A DNA stretch of 12,921 nucleotides, taken from positions 1 to 12,921 of the forward strand of contig JAEWPQ010000088.1 in the NCBI GenBank assembly GCA_023460575.1, read 5' to 3'. This DNA comes from Bacillota bacterium. Its GTDB lineage: Bacteria; Bacillota; Clostridia; Lachnospirales; Lachnospiraceae. Below, one piece after another: positions 1-5,992 of the stretch. The notes beneath the pieces are model-generated. The model was not told the DNA's origin and searched no databases. It saw only the letters and a program-made list of their open reading frames with translations. A program made the translations under genes and the position numbers. How positions within the stretch are numbered: the stretch's first letter is position 1; every line of letters begins with the position of its first letter.

Positions 1-95
1 ACTACATGAAAATCCTCCTCTCCTTCCAGTATATCATTCAGCAGATTTAAGGTCTGCAGGTTATCATCTGCAATAGCGATACTGATTTCTGACAT
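1..95 (-). CDS. spo0A: Spo0A, N-terminal fragment (sporulation master response regulator)
   Basis: This is the first 31 codons of a minus-strand gene that runs off the left edge. The translation opens MSEISIAIADDNLQTLNLLN, the start of a CheY-like receiver domain. The acidic pair D10-D11 matches the Mg-binding aspartates of Spo0A; the phosphorylated aspartate and the DNA-binding C-terminal domain lie outside the window. In the known family, Spo0A~P controls entry into sporulation by binding TGTCGAA boxes. The assignment rests on the receiver sequence, on the presence of spoIVB 2.8 kb upstream on the same strand, and on two perfect Spo0A boxes in its own upstream region. The ATG at 95-93 is preceded by AGGAGGA (112-106, minus) at 10 nt. 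A different receiver protein is possible from 31 residues alone, but the context makes this unlikely. Confidence 0.9.
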   Translation of the reverse strand, partial: MSEISIAIADDNLQTLNLLNDILEGEEDFHV

Positions 96-147
96 ATTGA
101 TACTCTCCTCCTGATTCTTCAAAATAAATGAAAACTAGTGTATAGCC

Positions 148-177
148 ATTATAATCTTGCCCCAGCTCATGCCGCAA
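148..177 (-). promoter_or_regulatory. Probable vegetative (sigma-A) promoter of spo0A
   Basis: On the minus strand TTGCGG (177-172) is followed after 18 nt by a perfect TATAAT (153-148). This predicts a start near 141 and a leader of roughly 45 nt before the spo0A ATG at 95. The -10 is ideal; the -35 keeps only TTG plus a weak half. A separate sigma-H promoter was looked for: an ATAGAAT -10-like sequence is present at 188-182, but no matching -35 was found. Confidence 0.55.
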
Positions 178-195
178 CGTGATTCTATCGCATTA

Positions 196-202
196 TTCGA
201 CA
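196..202 (-). promoter_or_regulatory. Spo0A box (perfect TGTCGAA on the minus strand)
   Basis: The plus strand reads TTCGACA, so the minus strand carries the exact consensus TGTCGAA. It lies about 19 nt upstream of the -35 of the proposed spo0A promoter, in the same orientation as the gene. That position is compatible with autoregulation by Spo0A~P, which is established for B. subtilis spo0A; it is inferred here. A one-mismatch relative (TATCGAA, plus strand 219-225) lies nearby in the opposite orientation. Confidence 0.6.
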
Positions 203-252
203 GGAAAAACGTTTGTTTTATCGAATATGGGATTCTGGTCTTACTGTCCCAC

Positions 253-259
253 TGTCGAA
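253..259 (+). promoter_or_regulatory. Second Spo0A box (perfect TGTCGAA)
   Basis: An exact TGTCGAA lies on the plus strand, 50 nt from the box at 196-202 and in the opposite orientation. Two exact copies of a 7-mer within 64 nt directly upstream of spo0A are unlikely to be chance, although no binding data exist. It could also act on the divergent transporter gene, whose promoter is about 250 nt away. Confidence 0.5.
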
Positions 260-363
260 TGAAGAAAAGGTCTTGTCCTGTCTGAATCCATGTTTCCCCC
301 TTTTTTTTACCGGTGTTGAAAATTGAAACTACTTGTCGTCAAAAAAAATGTCAATCCCAATGC

Positions 364-380
364 TAGTATCTCTAATACTA
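364..380. repeat. Inverted repeat TAGTAT-N5-ATACTA, possible operator
   Basis: TAGTAT (364-369) and ATACTA (375-380) are perfect 6-nt arms around the 5-nt spacer CTCTA. The size and symmetry suit a dimeric repressor site. The core AGTAT/ATACT recurs in the dyad at 474-510 next to the transporter promoter, hinting at one regulator with several half-sites. I cannot assign the regulator family. Confidence 0.35.
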
Positions 381-396
381 ACACATAAGGAATGGG

Positions 397-412
397 ATGA
401 AAAGCTTTTCAT
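397..412. repeat. Perfect 16-bp palindrome ATGAAAAGCTTTTCAT
   Basis: The sequence is identical to its own reverse complement over 16 bp. It resembles a catabolite-response element (cre), but the central dinucleotide is GC where cre sites have CG, which CcpA needs. It is therefore more likely to be an operator for another dimeric regulator. It lies about 97 nt upstream of the -35 of the transporter promoter. Confidence 0.45.
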
Positions 413-473
413 GGAGATTTGATATATTTTAGGCAATGTTTTTTTAAGCATTATGCTAATAAAATTATGGCTT

Positions 474-510
474 AAGTATTTTTTATTATAAAAAAAGTAC
501 AATAATACTT
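474..510. repeat. Inverted repeat AAGTATT-N23-AATACTT flanking the transporter -35
   Basis: AAGTATT (474-480) and AATACTT (504-510) are perfect 7-nt arms with a 23-nt A/T-rich spacer. The right arm overlaps the first two bases of the -35 element (509-514), so a bound protein would contact the promoter. The arms share the AGTAT core with the dyad at 364-380. AT richness makes chance matches easier, so confidence is modest. Confidence 0.35.
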
Positions 511-537
511 GCTCCTTCAGAAAGAAATGGATATAAT
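509..537 (+). promoter_or_regulatory. Sigma-A-type promoter of the OPT-pqqD cassette
   Basis: TTGCTC (509-514) and a perfect TATAAT (532-537) are separated by the ideal 17 nt. Transcription would start near 544, giving a short leader of about 27 nt that contains the ribosome binding site AGGGGGA (558-564) before the ATG at 571. The weak -35 fits an activated or tuned promoter. Confidence 0.65.
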
Positions 538-570
538 TGGTACTGAATAAAAAATTAGGGGGAAATACAT

Positions 571-2481
571 ATGAAAGAACATAACGATTTTAAACCGTAC
601 ATACCTGCTGAAAAGGTCACTCCGGAATTTACTGTTACCTCTATTGTTCTGGGTATCATTCTGGCTGTAGTCTTTGGTGCTGCAAACGCCTATCTCGGGC
701 TCCGCGTGGGTATGACCATCTCCGCATCCATTCCCGCCGCAGTTATTTCCATGGGTGTGATCCGTGTAATCATGAAGAAAAACTCCATTCTGGAAAGCAA
801 TATTGTTCAGACGGTTGGTTCCGCAGGCGAATCCCTGGCTGCAGGAGCTATCTTTACGCTTCCAGCACTTTTTTTATGGGCTGCAGAAGGAAAAATGGAA
901 ACACCTGGTATCCTTGAGATCACCCTCATCTCTCTGATCGGAGGCATCCTCGGTATTCTTTTCATGGTCCCGCTCAGAAACGCACTGATTGTAAAAGAGC
1001 ACGGAATTCTTCCATATCCGGAAGGAACCGCATGTGCGGAGGTTCTGCTTGCCGGTGAGGAGGGGGGCGCCAATGCGTCTACTGTATTTGCCGGAATGGG
1101 ATTTGCCGCAGTCTTTAAGTTTATCATTGATGGTATCAAACTGGTTCCAGGGGAAGTTTCCTTTCGGGTAAAGGGCTATGCCGGTGAGCTGGGAACACAG
1201 ATTTACCCGGCGGTCATGAGCGTGGGATATATCTGCGGGCCAAGGATTTCTTCCTATATGTTTGCAGGAGGTATTATCAGCTGGCTGGTGTTCATCCCTG
1301 CAATCGTTCTGTTCGGTGCCGATTTAACCCTGTATCCGGGTTCTGCTCCCATTGGCGAGATGTTTGCAAAAGGAGGAGCCGGAGCAATCTGGGGAACCTA
1401 CATCCGTTACATCGGCGCCGGTGCGCTTGCTGCAGGAGGTATCATAAGCCTTGTAAAATCTCTGCCGTTAATAATCCGTACCTTCCGGGATGCCATAAAA
1501 GGACTCGGTCAGAGCAATGCCGGCAGCGGTCTTCGTACAGATCAGGATTTAAGCTTTCAGATAATCCTTGGAGGCATCGCACTTCTCACCATTATCGTCT
1601 GGCTGGTACCAGTCATTCCGGTGAGTCTTATAGGTGCCGTCATTGTTGTGATTTTCGGATTTTTCTTTGCTACCGTATCTTCCAGAATGGTGGGTCTGGT
1701 AGGAAGCAGCAATAACCCTGTTTCCGGTATGGCGATTGCAACACTTCTGATAGCAACCATCGCCTTAAAAGCAACCGGAGACAGCGGAATCCATGGAATG
1801 AAAGGTGCGATTGCCATTGGTTCCATAATCTGTATCGTTGCTGCGATTGCCGGTGATACGTCGCAGGATTTAAAAACCGGTTACCTGCTGGGAGCCACAC
1901 CGAAAAAGCAGCAGATCGGTGAGCTGATCGGAGTCGTTGCTGCCGCTTTTGCCATCGGCGGTGTTTTATATCTGTTAAATGCAGCATGGGGTTTTGGTTC
2001 AGAGCAGCTGGGTGCTCCCCAGGCCATGCTGATGAAGATGATTATTGAAGGCGTCATGGATAACAACCTTCCCTGGGCACTAGTATTTATGGGAGTCTTT
2101 CTGGCCGCTGCTGTGGAGATACTTGGAATTCCGGTTCTTCCCTTTGCAATCGGTGTTTATCTTCCCGTTCAGTTAAATGCATGCATCATGGTGGGTGGTC
2201 TGGTACGCCTCTGCTTTGACAGAATGAAAAAGGAAGACAAAAAGGAAAAAGAGCAGCTGATCAGTGACGGAATGCTTTACTGTTCCGGAATGATTGCCGG
2301 AGAAGGTCTGGTAGGTATCCTGCTGGCGCTTTTAGCAGTATTTGGTCTGGACAAGTCCCTGGATTTATCCTCAAAACTCAATCTTCCTTCTCCTGTGTTG
2401 GAGCTTGGCAGCCTTGTTCTGTTTGGGCTTGTGATCTTGAGCCTGCTTAGATTTACAGTCTGGAAGAAAGTGAAAAAATGA
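571..2481 (+). CDS. OPT-family oligopeptide transporter
   Basis: A 636-residue, very hydrophobic inner-membrane protein of the oligopeptide transporter (OPT) family, prokaryotic type. Family members are cation-coupled importers of small peptides or metal chelates such as siderophore- or nicotianamine-like compounds; the substrate here cannot be read from sequence. Many long hydrophobic segments are visible from residue 22 to 626. Conserved-looking motifs are GLRVGMTISASIPAAV (43-58), LPYPEGTACAEVL (147-159), GSSNNPVSGM (378-387) and GDTSQDLKTGYLLGATP (428-444). A charged cytoplasmic loop lies at about 549-563. The ATG has an AGGGGGA site 6 nt upstream and a good promoter at 509-537. The stop overlaps the start of the next gene (ATGA at 2478-2481), so the two are cotranscribed and probably translationally coupled. 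The gene lies between spo0A and spoIVB on the opposite strand, which is not the classical arrangement. Confidence 0.9.
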   Translation: MKEHNDFKPYIPAEKVTPEFTVTSIVLGIILAVVFGAANAYLGLRVGMTISASIPAAVISMGVIRVIMKKNSILESNIVQTVGSAGESLAAGAIFTLPALFLWAAEGKMETPGILEITLISLIGGILGILFMVPLRNALIVKEHGILPYPEGTACAEVLLAGEEGGANASTVFAGMGFAAVFKFIIDGIKLVPGEVSFRVKGYAGELGTQIYPAVMSVGYICGPRISSYMFAGGIISWLVFIPAIVLFGADLTLYPGSAPIGEMFAKGGAGAIWGTYIRYIGAGALAAGGIISLVKSLPLIIRTFRDAIKGLGQSNAGSGLRTDQDLSFQIILGGIALLTIIVWLVPVIPVSLIGAVIVVIFGFFFATVSSRMVGLVGSSNNPVSGMAIATLLIATIALKATGDSGIHGMKGAIAIGSIICIVAAIAGDTSQDLKTGYLLGATPKKQQIGELIGVVAAAFAIGGVLYLLNAAWGFGSEQLGAPQAMLMKMIIEGVMDNNLPWALVFMGVFLAAAVEILGIPVLPFAIGVYLPVQLNACIMVGGLVRLCFDRMKKEDKKEKEQLISDGMLYCSGMIAGEGLVGILLALLAVFGLDKSLDLSSKLNLPSPVLELGSLVLFGLVILSLLRFTVWKKVKK

Positions 2482-2837
2482 GTGATATAAATAAAAAAAG
2501 CGGAAACTATCTGGATCGGATTCCGATACGGGCGGAACATATTCTCTGGACTGTGGAGGAAAGCGGTCTGGTGACACTGGATGTTGAAAACAAGGGAATA
2601 TTTCACCATTTTGCCCAAAGATTTTTTCATAAACCAAAGATCAGCCATATTCATCTGGACCCCATGGGAAGCTTTGTCTGGTGCCTGATTGATGGCAGCC
2701 GGGATATCTTAGACCTTTCCGCTTCCGTAAAGGAACGGTTTGGTGAGGAAGCTTCACCATTATATGAACGTCTCTCCAAGTACTTCCAGGTACTCCACAG
2801 CTATGGATTTATCAGTTTTAAGAAAGAATCATCTTAA
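2478..2837 (+). CDS. PqqD-like small protein (RiPP-recognition-element type fold)
   Basis: A 119-residue protein whose C-terminal two thirds look like the PqqD family: residues 59-74 read HLDPMGSFVWCLIDGS, followed by an acidic/aliphatic helix pattern and the closing stretch LSKYFQVLHSYGFISF (99-114). In the family, PqqD domains form a small winged-helix fold that binds a leader peptide and hands it to a radical SAM partner. No radical SAM enzyme, precursor peptide or protease accompanies it in this window, so a peptide-modification role is not supported by context. The ATGA overlap with the OPT transporter instead suggests a joint function, perhaps binding the peptide cargo or regulating the transporter. 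The first 25 or so residues are a non-family N-terminal extension. No strong SD precedes the ATG at 2478, which fits coupling to the upstream stop. The family call is by pattern; the function is unknown. Confidence 0.7.
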   Translation: MSDINKKSGNYLDRIPIRAEHILWTVEESGLVTLDVENKGIFHHFAQRFFHKPKISHIHLDPMGSFVWCLIDGSRDILDLSASVKERFGEEASPLYERLSKYFQVLHSYGFISFKKESS

Positions 2838-2854
2838 AATATATATTGAAATGA

Positions 2855-2904
2855 AAAGAAAAGGACGGCACCGTAAGACTACTTACGATTCTGTCCTTTT
2901 CTTT
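2855..2904. terminator. Bidirectional rho-independent terminator
   Basis: A perfect 12-bp outer stem pairs AAAGAAAAGGAC (2855-2866) with its complement at 2893-2904. An inner 6-bp stem CGTAAG/CTTACG (2872-2877 with 2882-2887) closes on the 4-nt loop ACTA, with a small internal loop between the stems. The outer stem gives a T-rich tail on both strands (CCTTTTCTTTCC on plus, CCTTTTCTTTTC on minus). It lies 17 nt after the pqqD-like stop and 14 nt after the spoIVB stop, so it can end both converging transcripts. Confidence 0.85.
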
Positions 2905-2918
2905 CCTGGCACTTTCTG

Positions 2919-4193
2919 TCAATGATTGATCATATTTTCTATAAAGATTCCGTAGCCTCTTGTTGAGTCCTGTATAAAAACATGGGTAACAGCTCCTATC
3001 AGCTTTCCATCCTGAATGATTGGACTTCCGGACATACCCTGAACAATTCCCCCGGTCAGTGCCAGAAGATCGGGGTCCGTGACTTTGATTACCATGCCCT
3101 TGCTTTTATGAGTCGTGGAATAATCTACCCGCTGGATTTCAATTTCGTAATCCCGTACTTTTCCGGATACATCACTTCGTATATAGGCCTTTCCCTTTTT
3201 TACATCCTGTCTGTAACCGATTGGTACGGCGTCCTGGGCTATACTCTGCTTAAACCGGTCATTTACCGTACCGAATATTCCTTCTTCTGTATTTTCTTTA
3301 ATTGTACCCAGATTAGATCCCGGACCGTAATAGATAATTCCGCTCATCACACCCGGTTTTCCAAACGTCCCCTTATCGATTCCAAGAATTGCTGTTTCAT
3401 AGAGTGCCCCTTCTGTAATCTGAACAACATTTCCAGTATCACTGTCACTGATCCCGTGGCCCAGCGCTCCAAATTGTCCATTCATATCCACATAGGTCAT
3501 GGTTCCGATTCCCTGGGTGTCGTCACGAACCCAGACTCCCAGTTTATAGGATCCGTCCTCCGTTTCTATGGGATTCATCTTAATATCAATGTTTTCCTGG
3601 CCTCTTCTCACCTTTAAAACTGCTTCAGAACCGCCCAGTTTGTTCAGCTCATTCATCAGTGTTTCCTTGTCGCTAAGGGCGATTCCATTGATTGATTCCA
3701 GATAATCCCCTGACTGTAAAACTCCAAAAGCGGGTTCCACAACCATTCCATCTTTTTTTGTTACGTCTCCAGTTCCGATTACCATAACTCCGTTTGATTT
3801 TAAATAAATCCCTATCGGAGATCCGCATGGAACAGCGTATTTGGTATCTACTACATTTACCTGAATATCCTTTAACTGTATCCATCCGAACAGCTTTAAT
3901 CCCAGCTTATAGCTTCCCAGATTCTTTGAATAAACGGAAAACGGCTGATTCACCTGTAAGTGAATTTGATCCGAAGGAATGTTGGAACCATTATTCAGCA
4001 CCACTTCCTCGCTGTCGGAATGCAGCGTCACATCAAAAGGCATGGAGAAATGAAACTGTTCTTCTTCTGCTGCAACGATGTTCAATTTGTCCGGAATGAC
4101 CCGTTTCATATAGAACCAGGTAAAACCGATACAAAAGATCAGGCTGATCCAGAACGCCCTTACAATTAGTTTATGAAATTTCTTTTTTGCCAT
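2919..4193 (-). CDS. spoIVB: SpoIVB, forespore signalling serine peptidase (S55 family)
   Basis: A 424-residue protein, close to the 426 residues I recall for B. subtilis SpoIVB. In that system, SpoIVB is made in the forespore, secreted into the space between the two spore membranes, and cleaves SpoIVFA so that SpoIVFB can activate pro-sigma-K in the mother cell. A membrane anchor lies at residues 9-29. A PDZ-type region is at about 125-205 (GDYLESINGIAL at 162-173). The peptidase domain follows, with H246 in GALGHGISD, D373 in VTDPD and S388 in the GMSGSP motif, spaced like the B. subtilis triad. The ATG at 4193 has a strong TAAGGAGGT site (4209-4201) at 7 nt. It follows recN on the same strand after 125 nt that carry a possible forespore promoter and an SD-hiding structure. 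Unlike the classical order, spo0A is not next to it; the OPT-pqqD cassette intervenes. Confidence 0.95.
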   Translation of the reverse strand: MAKKKFHKLIVRAFWISLIFCIGFTWFYMKRVIPDKLNIVAAEEEQFHFSMPFDVTLHSDSEEVVLNNGSNIPSDQIHLQVNQPFSVYSKNLGSYKLGLKLFGWIQLKDIQVNVVDTKYAVPCGSPIGIYLKSNGVMVIGTGDVTKKDGMVVEPAFGVLQSGDYLESINGIALSDKETLMNELNKLGGSEAVLKVRRGQENIDIKMNPIETEDGSYKLGVWVRDDTQGIGTMTYVDMNGQFGALGHGISDSDTGNVVQITEGALYETAILGIDKGTFGKPGVMSGIIYYGPGSNLGTIKENTEEGIFGTVNDRFKQSIAQDAVPIGYRQDVKKGKAYIRSDVSGKVRDYEIEIQRVDYSTTHKSKGMVIKVTDPDLLALTGGIVQGMSGSPIIQDGKLIGAVTHVFIQDSTRGYGIFIENMINH

Positions 4194-4256
4194 CTCACAT
4201 ACCTCCTTAGAAGAATAAAGGAGACAATTTTTTGACTCCTTTCATAGTATGTGAGA
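4193..4256 (-). promoter_or_regulatory. Large inverted-repeat structure over the spoIVB ribosome binding site
   Basis: The outer arms are a perfect 10-bp inverted repeat: plus strand TCTCACATAC (4193-4202) and GTATGTGAGA (4247-4256). On the mRNA the 3' arm occupies the spacer between the SD and the AUG of spoIVB and includes the A of the AUG. Inside it lies a second hairpin, AAAGGAGACAA (4217-4227) with TTGACTCCTTT (4232-4242), 10 of 11 pairs around a TTTT loop. The CTCCTT arm of that hairpin can alternatively pair with the AAGGAG of the SD. RNA made from upstream would fold the start site into the stem. Confidence 0.6.
4245..4251 (-). promoter_or_regulatory. Candidate sigma-G/F -10 element (CATACTA) for spoIVB
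   Basis: The minus strand reads CATACTA, matching the known sigma-G -10 consensus (CATnnTA). It would start RNA near 4238, about 44 nt before the ATG. I found no good -35 (GHATA-like) at the expected 15-18 nt spacing, so the call depends on the -10, the position and the known forespore expression of spoIVB in B. subtilis. Confidence 0.4.
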
Positions 4257-4318
4257 ATTCGTAAAAAACACTCTGTTATATTTTAGTTGAATTCATTTAA
4301 TTTTGGTGTTTGGACCAG

Positions 4319-5980
4319 TTATGACTTTTTTTCGGCTGCAAGACGCTTCATCTCTCTGGCATTTTCTCTTACTGCTTCGGTAATCTCTGCTCCTCCAAGA
4401 AGCCTGGCAAGTTCTTCCACCATTTCCTCAGTCTGCAGTGCCTGGATTCCTGTGGTGGTTTTACCAGCCTCTGCCGATTTTTTTATTTCAAAATGAGCAT
4501 CTGCCATGGCTGCAATCTGGGGCAGATGTGTGATGCAGATTACCTGATGATTTTTTGCAATATAGGAAAGTTTCTCTGAAACCTTCTGAGCGGTTCTGCC
4601 GCTGATTCCGGTATCAATTTCATCAAAGATCAGGGTTGGGATATCATCAGAATCGGCAAGAACGGTTTTAATAGCCAGCATAATCCTTGACATCTCACCA
4701 CCGGATGCTACTGATTTTAAGGGTTTTAAGGCCTCTCCCGGGTTGGCGGAGATCATAAATTCCGCTTCATCAAAACCATTAGCGGTATAATGATCCAGTC
4801 TGTCAAACTCCATATCAAAATTTACATCGATAAAATTTAAATCGTGCAGGCCTTCCTTGATTTTTTCAGTAAGTTCCTTTGCTGTTTCTTTTCTCATATG
4901 AGATAATTGTCCGCATAAACCTTCCAGTTTATCCTCAGTTATAAGAATCTCTTTTTCTGTCTGCTGTTTTAAAAGATCATAATCTTCCAGCTCACCCAAT
5001 CTTATTTTCTTTTCTTCCAGATTTTTGAAAATCAGATCAGTGCCTTTTCCATATTTCGCTTCCAGATTATGGATTAAATCCAGACGCTCTTCTATTTTCT
5101 GATAGTCTTCTTCATCAAAAGACAAATCCTCCAGATAAGAAGCGATCTCATGATTGATATCGCTTAAGATGGAATCCACATCAAAAAGCTGGTCTCTGAT
5201 GGACAGCAGACGTTCATCATAGGCTGCTGCCGATTCCACCTCTTTTAATGCCCGTCCTGTCACATCTGAATTCACTGCATCATAAGCCACAGACAGACTT
5301 TCCATGATCTTTTTTCCATGAAGAAACAGACGGTACTTCGAGGATAGTTCTTCCTCTTCTCCCTCTCTCAGTCCGGCGTTCTCAATGTCTTCTATCTCAT
5401 AGCGGATAAAATCCATCTCCCGGAGTCTGGTATCCTCATCAAGCTGAAACGACGCAAGTCGGTCCTTCAACCGGACAAATTCCTTATAAGTCTCTGCAAT
5501 ATTCATTTTTAGCTCATGGGACTTTTTTTCCTGATAACGATCCAGGATCTCAAGATGTACTGACTTGTAAAGTAAAGACTGATGTTCATGCTGTCCATGA
5601 ATATCGATCAGAAGACCGGTGATATCCCGCAGTTTTCCTGCAGTTACAGTTTCATCGTTAATTTTGCTTAAGCTTTTTGACGGCATGATTTTCTTTGAAA
5701 TGATAACGACGCCGTCATGATCCGGATATACATCCATTTCTTTTAACAGATGGATCTTTCGCGGATCGCTGACTGTAAAAATCAGCTCTATGTAGGCATA
5801 CTCCGCCCCTTTTCTGATCATGTCCTTCGGCACCTTGCCTCCTAAGGCAATGGTTACCGATCCGATGATAATGGATTTTCCGGCACCAGTCTCACCGGTT
5901 AAGACATTGAGCCCTTCTTTAAACTCCACATCGGCTTTTTCAATTAATGCTAAGTTCTTTACGTGTAATTCTGAAAGCAT
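4319..5980 (-). CDS. recN: RecN, SMC-like DNA repair ATPase
   Basis: A 553-residue ATPase of the SMC-like RecN family, which gathers at double-strand breaks and helps RecA-dependent repair. The N-terminal half-site shows Walker A GETGAGKS at 29-36. A long charged coiled-coil region runs from about 150 to 380. The C-terminal half-site carries the ABC signature SGGEMSR (426-432), Walker B TLIFDEIDTG (449-458) and the switch histidine in ITHLPQ (H485). The length is typical of the family. The ATG is preceded by AAAGGAGG that begins in the argR stop codon 12 nt upstream, so the gene is coupled to argR. It is the last housekeeping gene of the operon. I see no strong terminator between recN and spoIVB, so read-through into spoIVB is plausible. 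Confidence 0.95.
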   Translation of the reverse strand: MLSELHVKNLALIEKADVEFKEGLNVLTGETGAGKSIIIGSVTIALGGKVPKDMIRKGAEYAYIELIFTVSDPRKIHLLKEMDVYPDHDGVVIISKKIMPSKSLSKINDETVTAGKLRDITGLLIDIHGQHEHQSLLYKSVHLEILDRYQEKKSHELKMNIAETYKEFVRLKDRLASFQLDEDTRLREMDFIRYEIEDIENAGLREGEEEELSSKYRLFLHGKKIMESLSVAYDAVNSDVTGRALKEVESAAAYDERLLSIRDQLFDVDSILSDINHEIASYLEDLSFDEEDYQKIEERLDLIHNLEAKYGKGTDLIFKNLEEKKIRLGELEDYDLLKQQTEKEILITEDKLEGLCGQLSHMRKETAKELTEKIKEGLHDLNFIDVNFDMEFDRLDHYTANGFDEAEFMISANPGEALKPLKSVASGGEMSRIMLAIKTVLADSDDIPTLIFDEIDTGISGRTAQKVSEKLSYIAKNHQVICITHLPQIAAMADAHFEIKKSAEAGKTTTGIQALQTEEMVEELARLLGGAEITEAVRENAREMKRLAAEKKS

Positions 5981-5992
5981 GGCTTGCCTCCT

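Larger units (their letters stand above)
96..570. other. Divergent regulatory region between spo0A and the OPT transporter gene
   Basis: This is a 475-nt gene-free, AT-rich stretch between two divergently transcribed genes. The spo0A side (about 96-260) holds a sigma-A-like promoter and two perfect Spo0A boxes. The transporter side (about 360-570) holds a good promoter and four dyads: TAGTAT/ATACTA (364-380), a perfect palindrome (397-412), AGCAT/ATGCT (447-457) and AAGTATT/AATACTT (474-510). The stretch 260-360 shows only T- and A-rich runs and degenerate Spo0A-like heptamers (TGTTGAA at 314-320, TGTCGTC at 334-340). I found no convincing coding sequence or RNA gene here. Confidence 0.7.

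Noticed and set aside
182..209. Sigma-H promoter for spo0A
   Set aside because: ATAGAAT fits the -10, but the sequence 11-12 nt upstream lacks an AGGA-type -35.
397..412. cre (CcpA) site
   Set aside because: The palindrome has GC at the centre where the CG dinucleotide is essential for CcpA recognition.
2740..2925. 61-residue frame overlapping the end of the pqqD-like gene, considered as a RiPP precursor
   Set aside because: Most of it overlaps the pqqD-like gene in another frame and it runs through the terminator hairpin; no SD and no leader/core pattern.
2982..3617. Plus-strand 211-residue open frame opposite spoIVB
   Set aside because: It lies wholly antisense to a well-supported gene, has no ribosome binding site or family motif, and its composition is that of a shadow frame.
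4257..4318. Rho-independent terminator directly after recN
   Set aside because: No stable G/C stem followed by a T run was found in this part of the gap; only the weaker hairpin at 4217-4242 remains.
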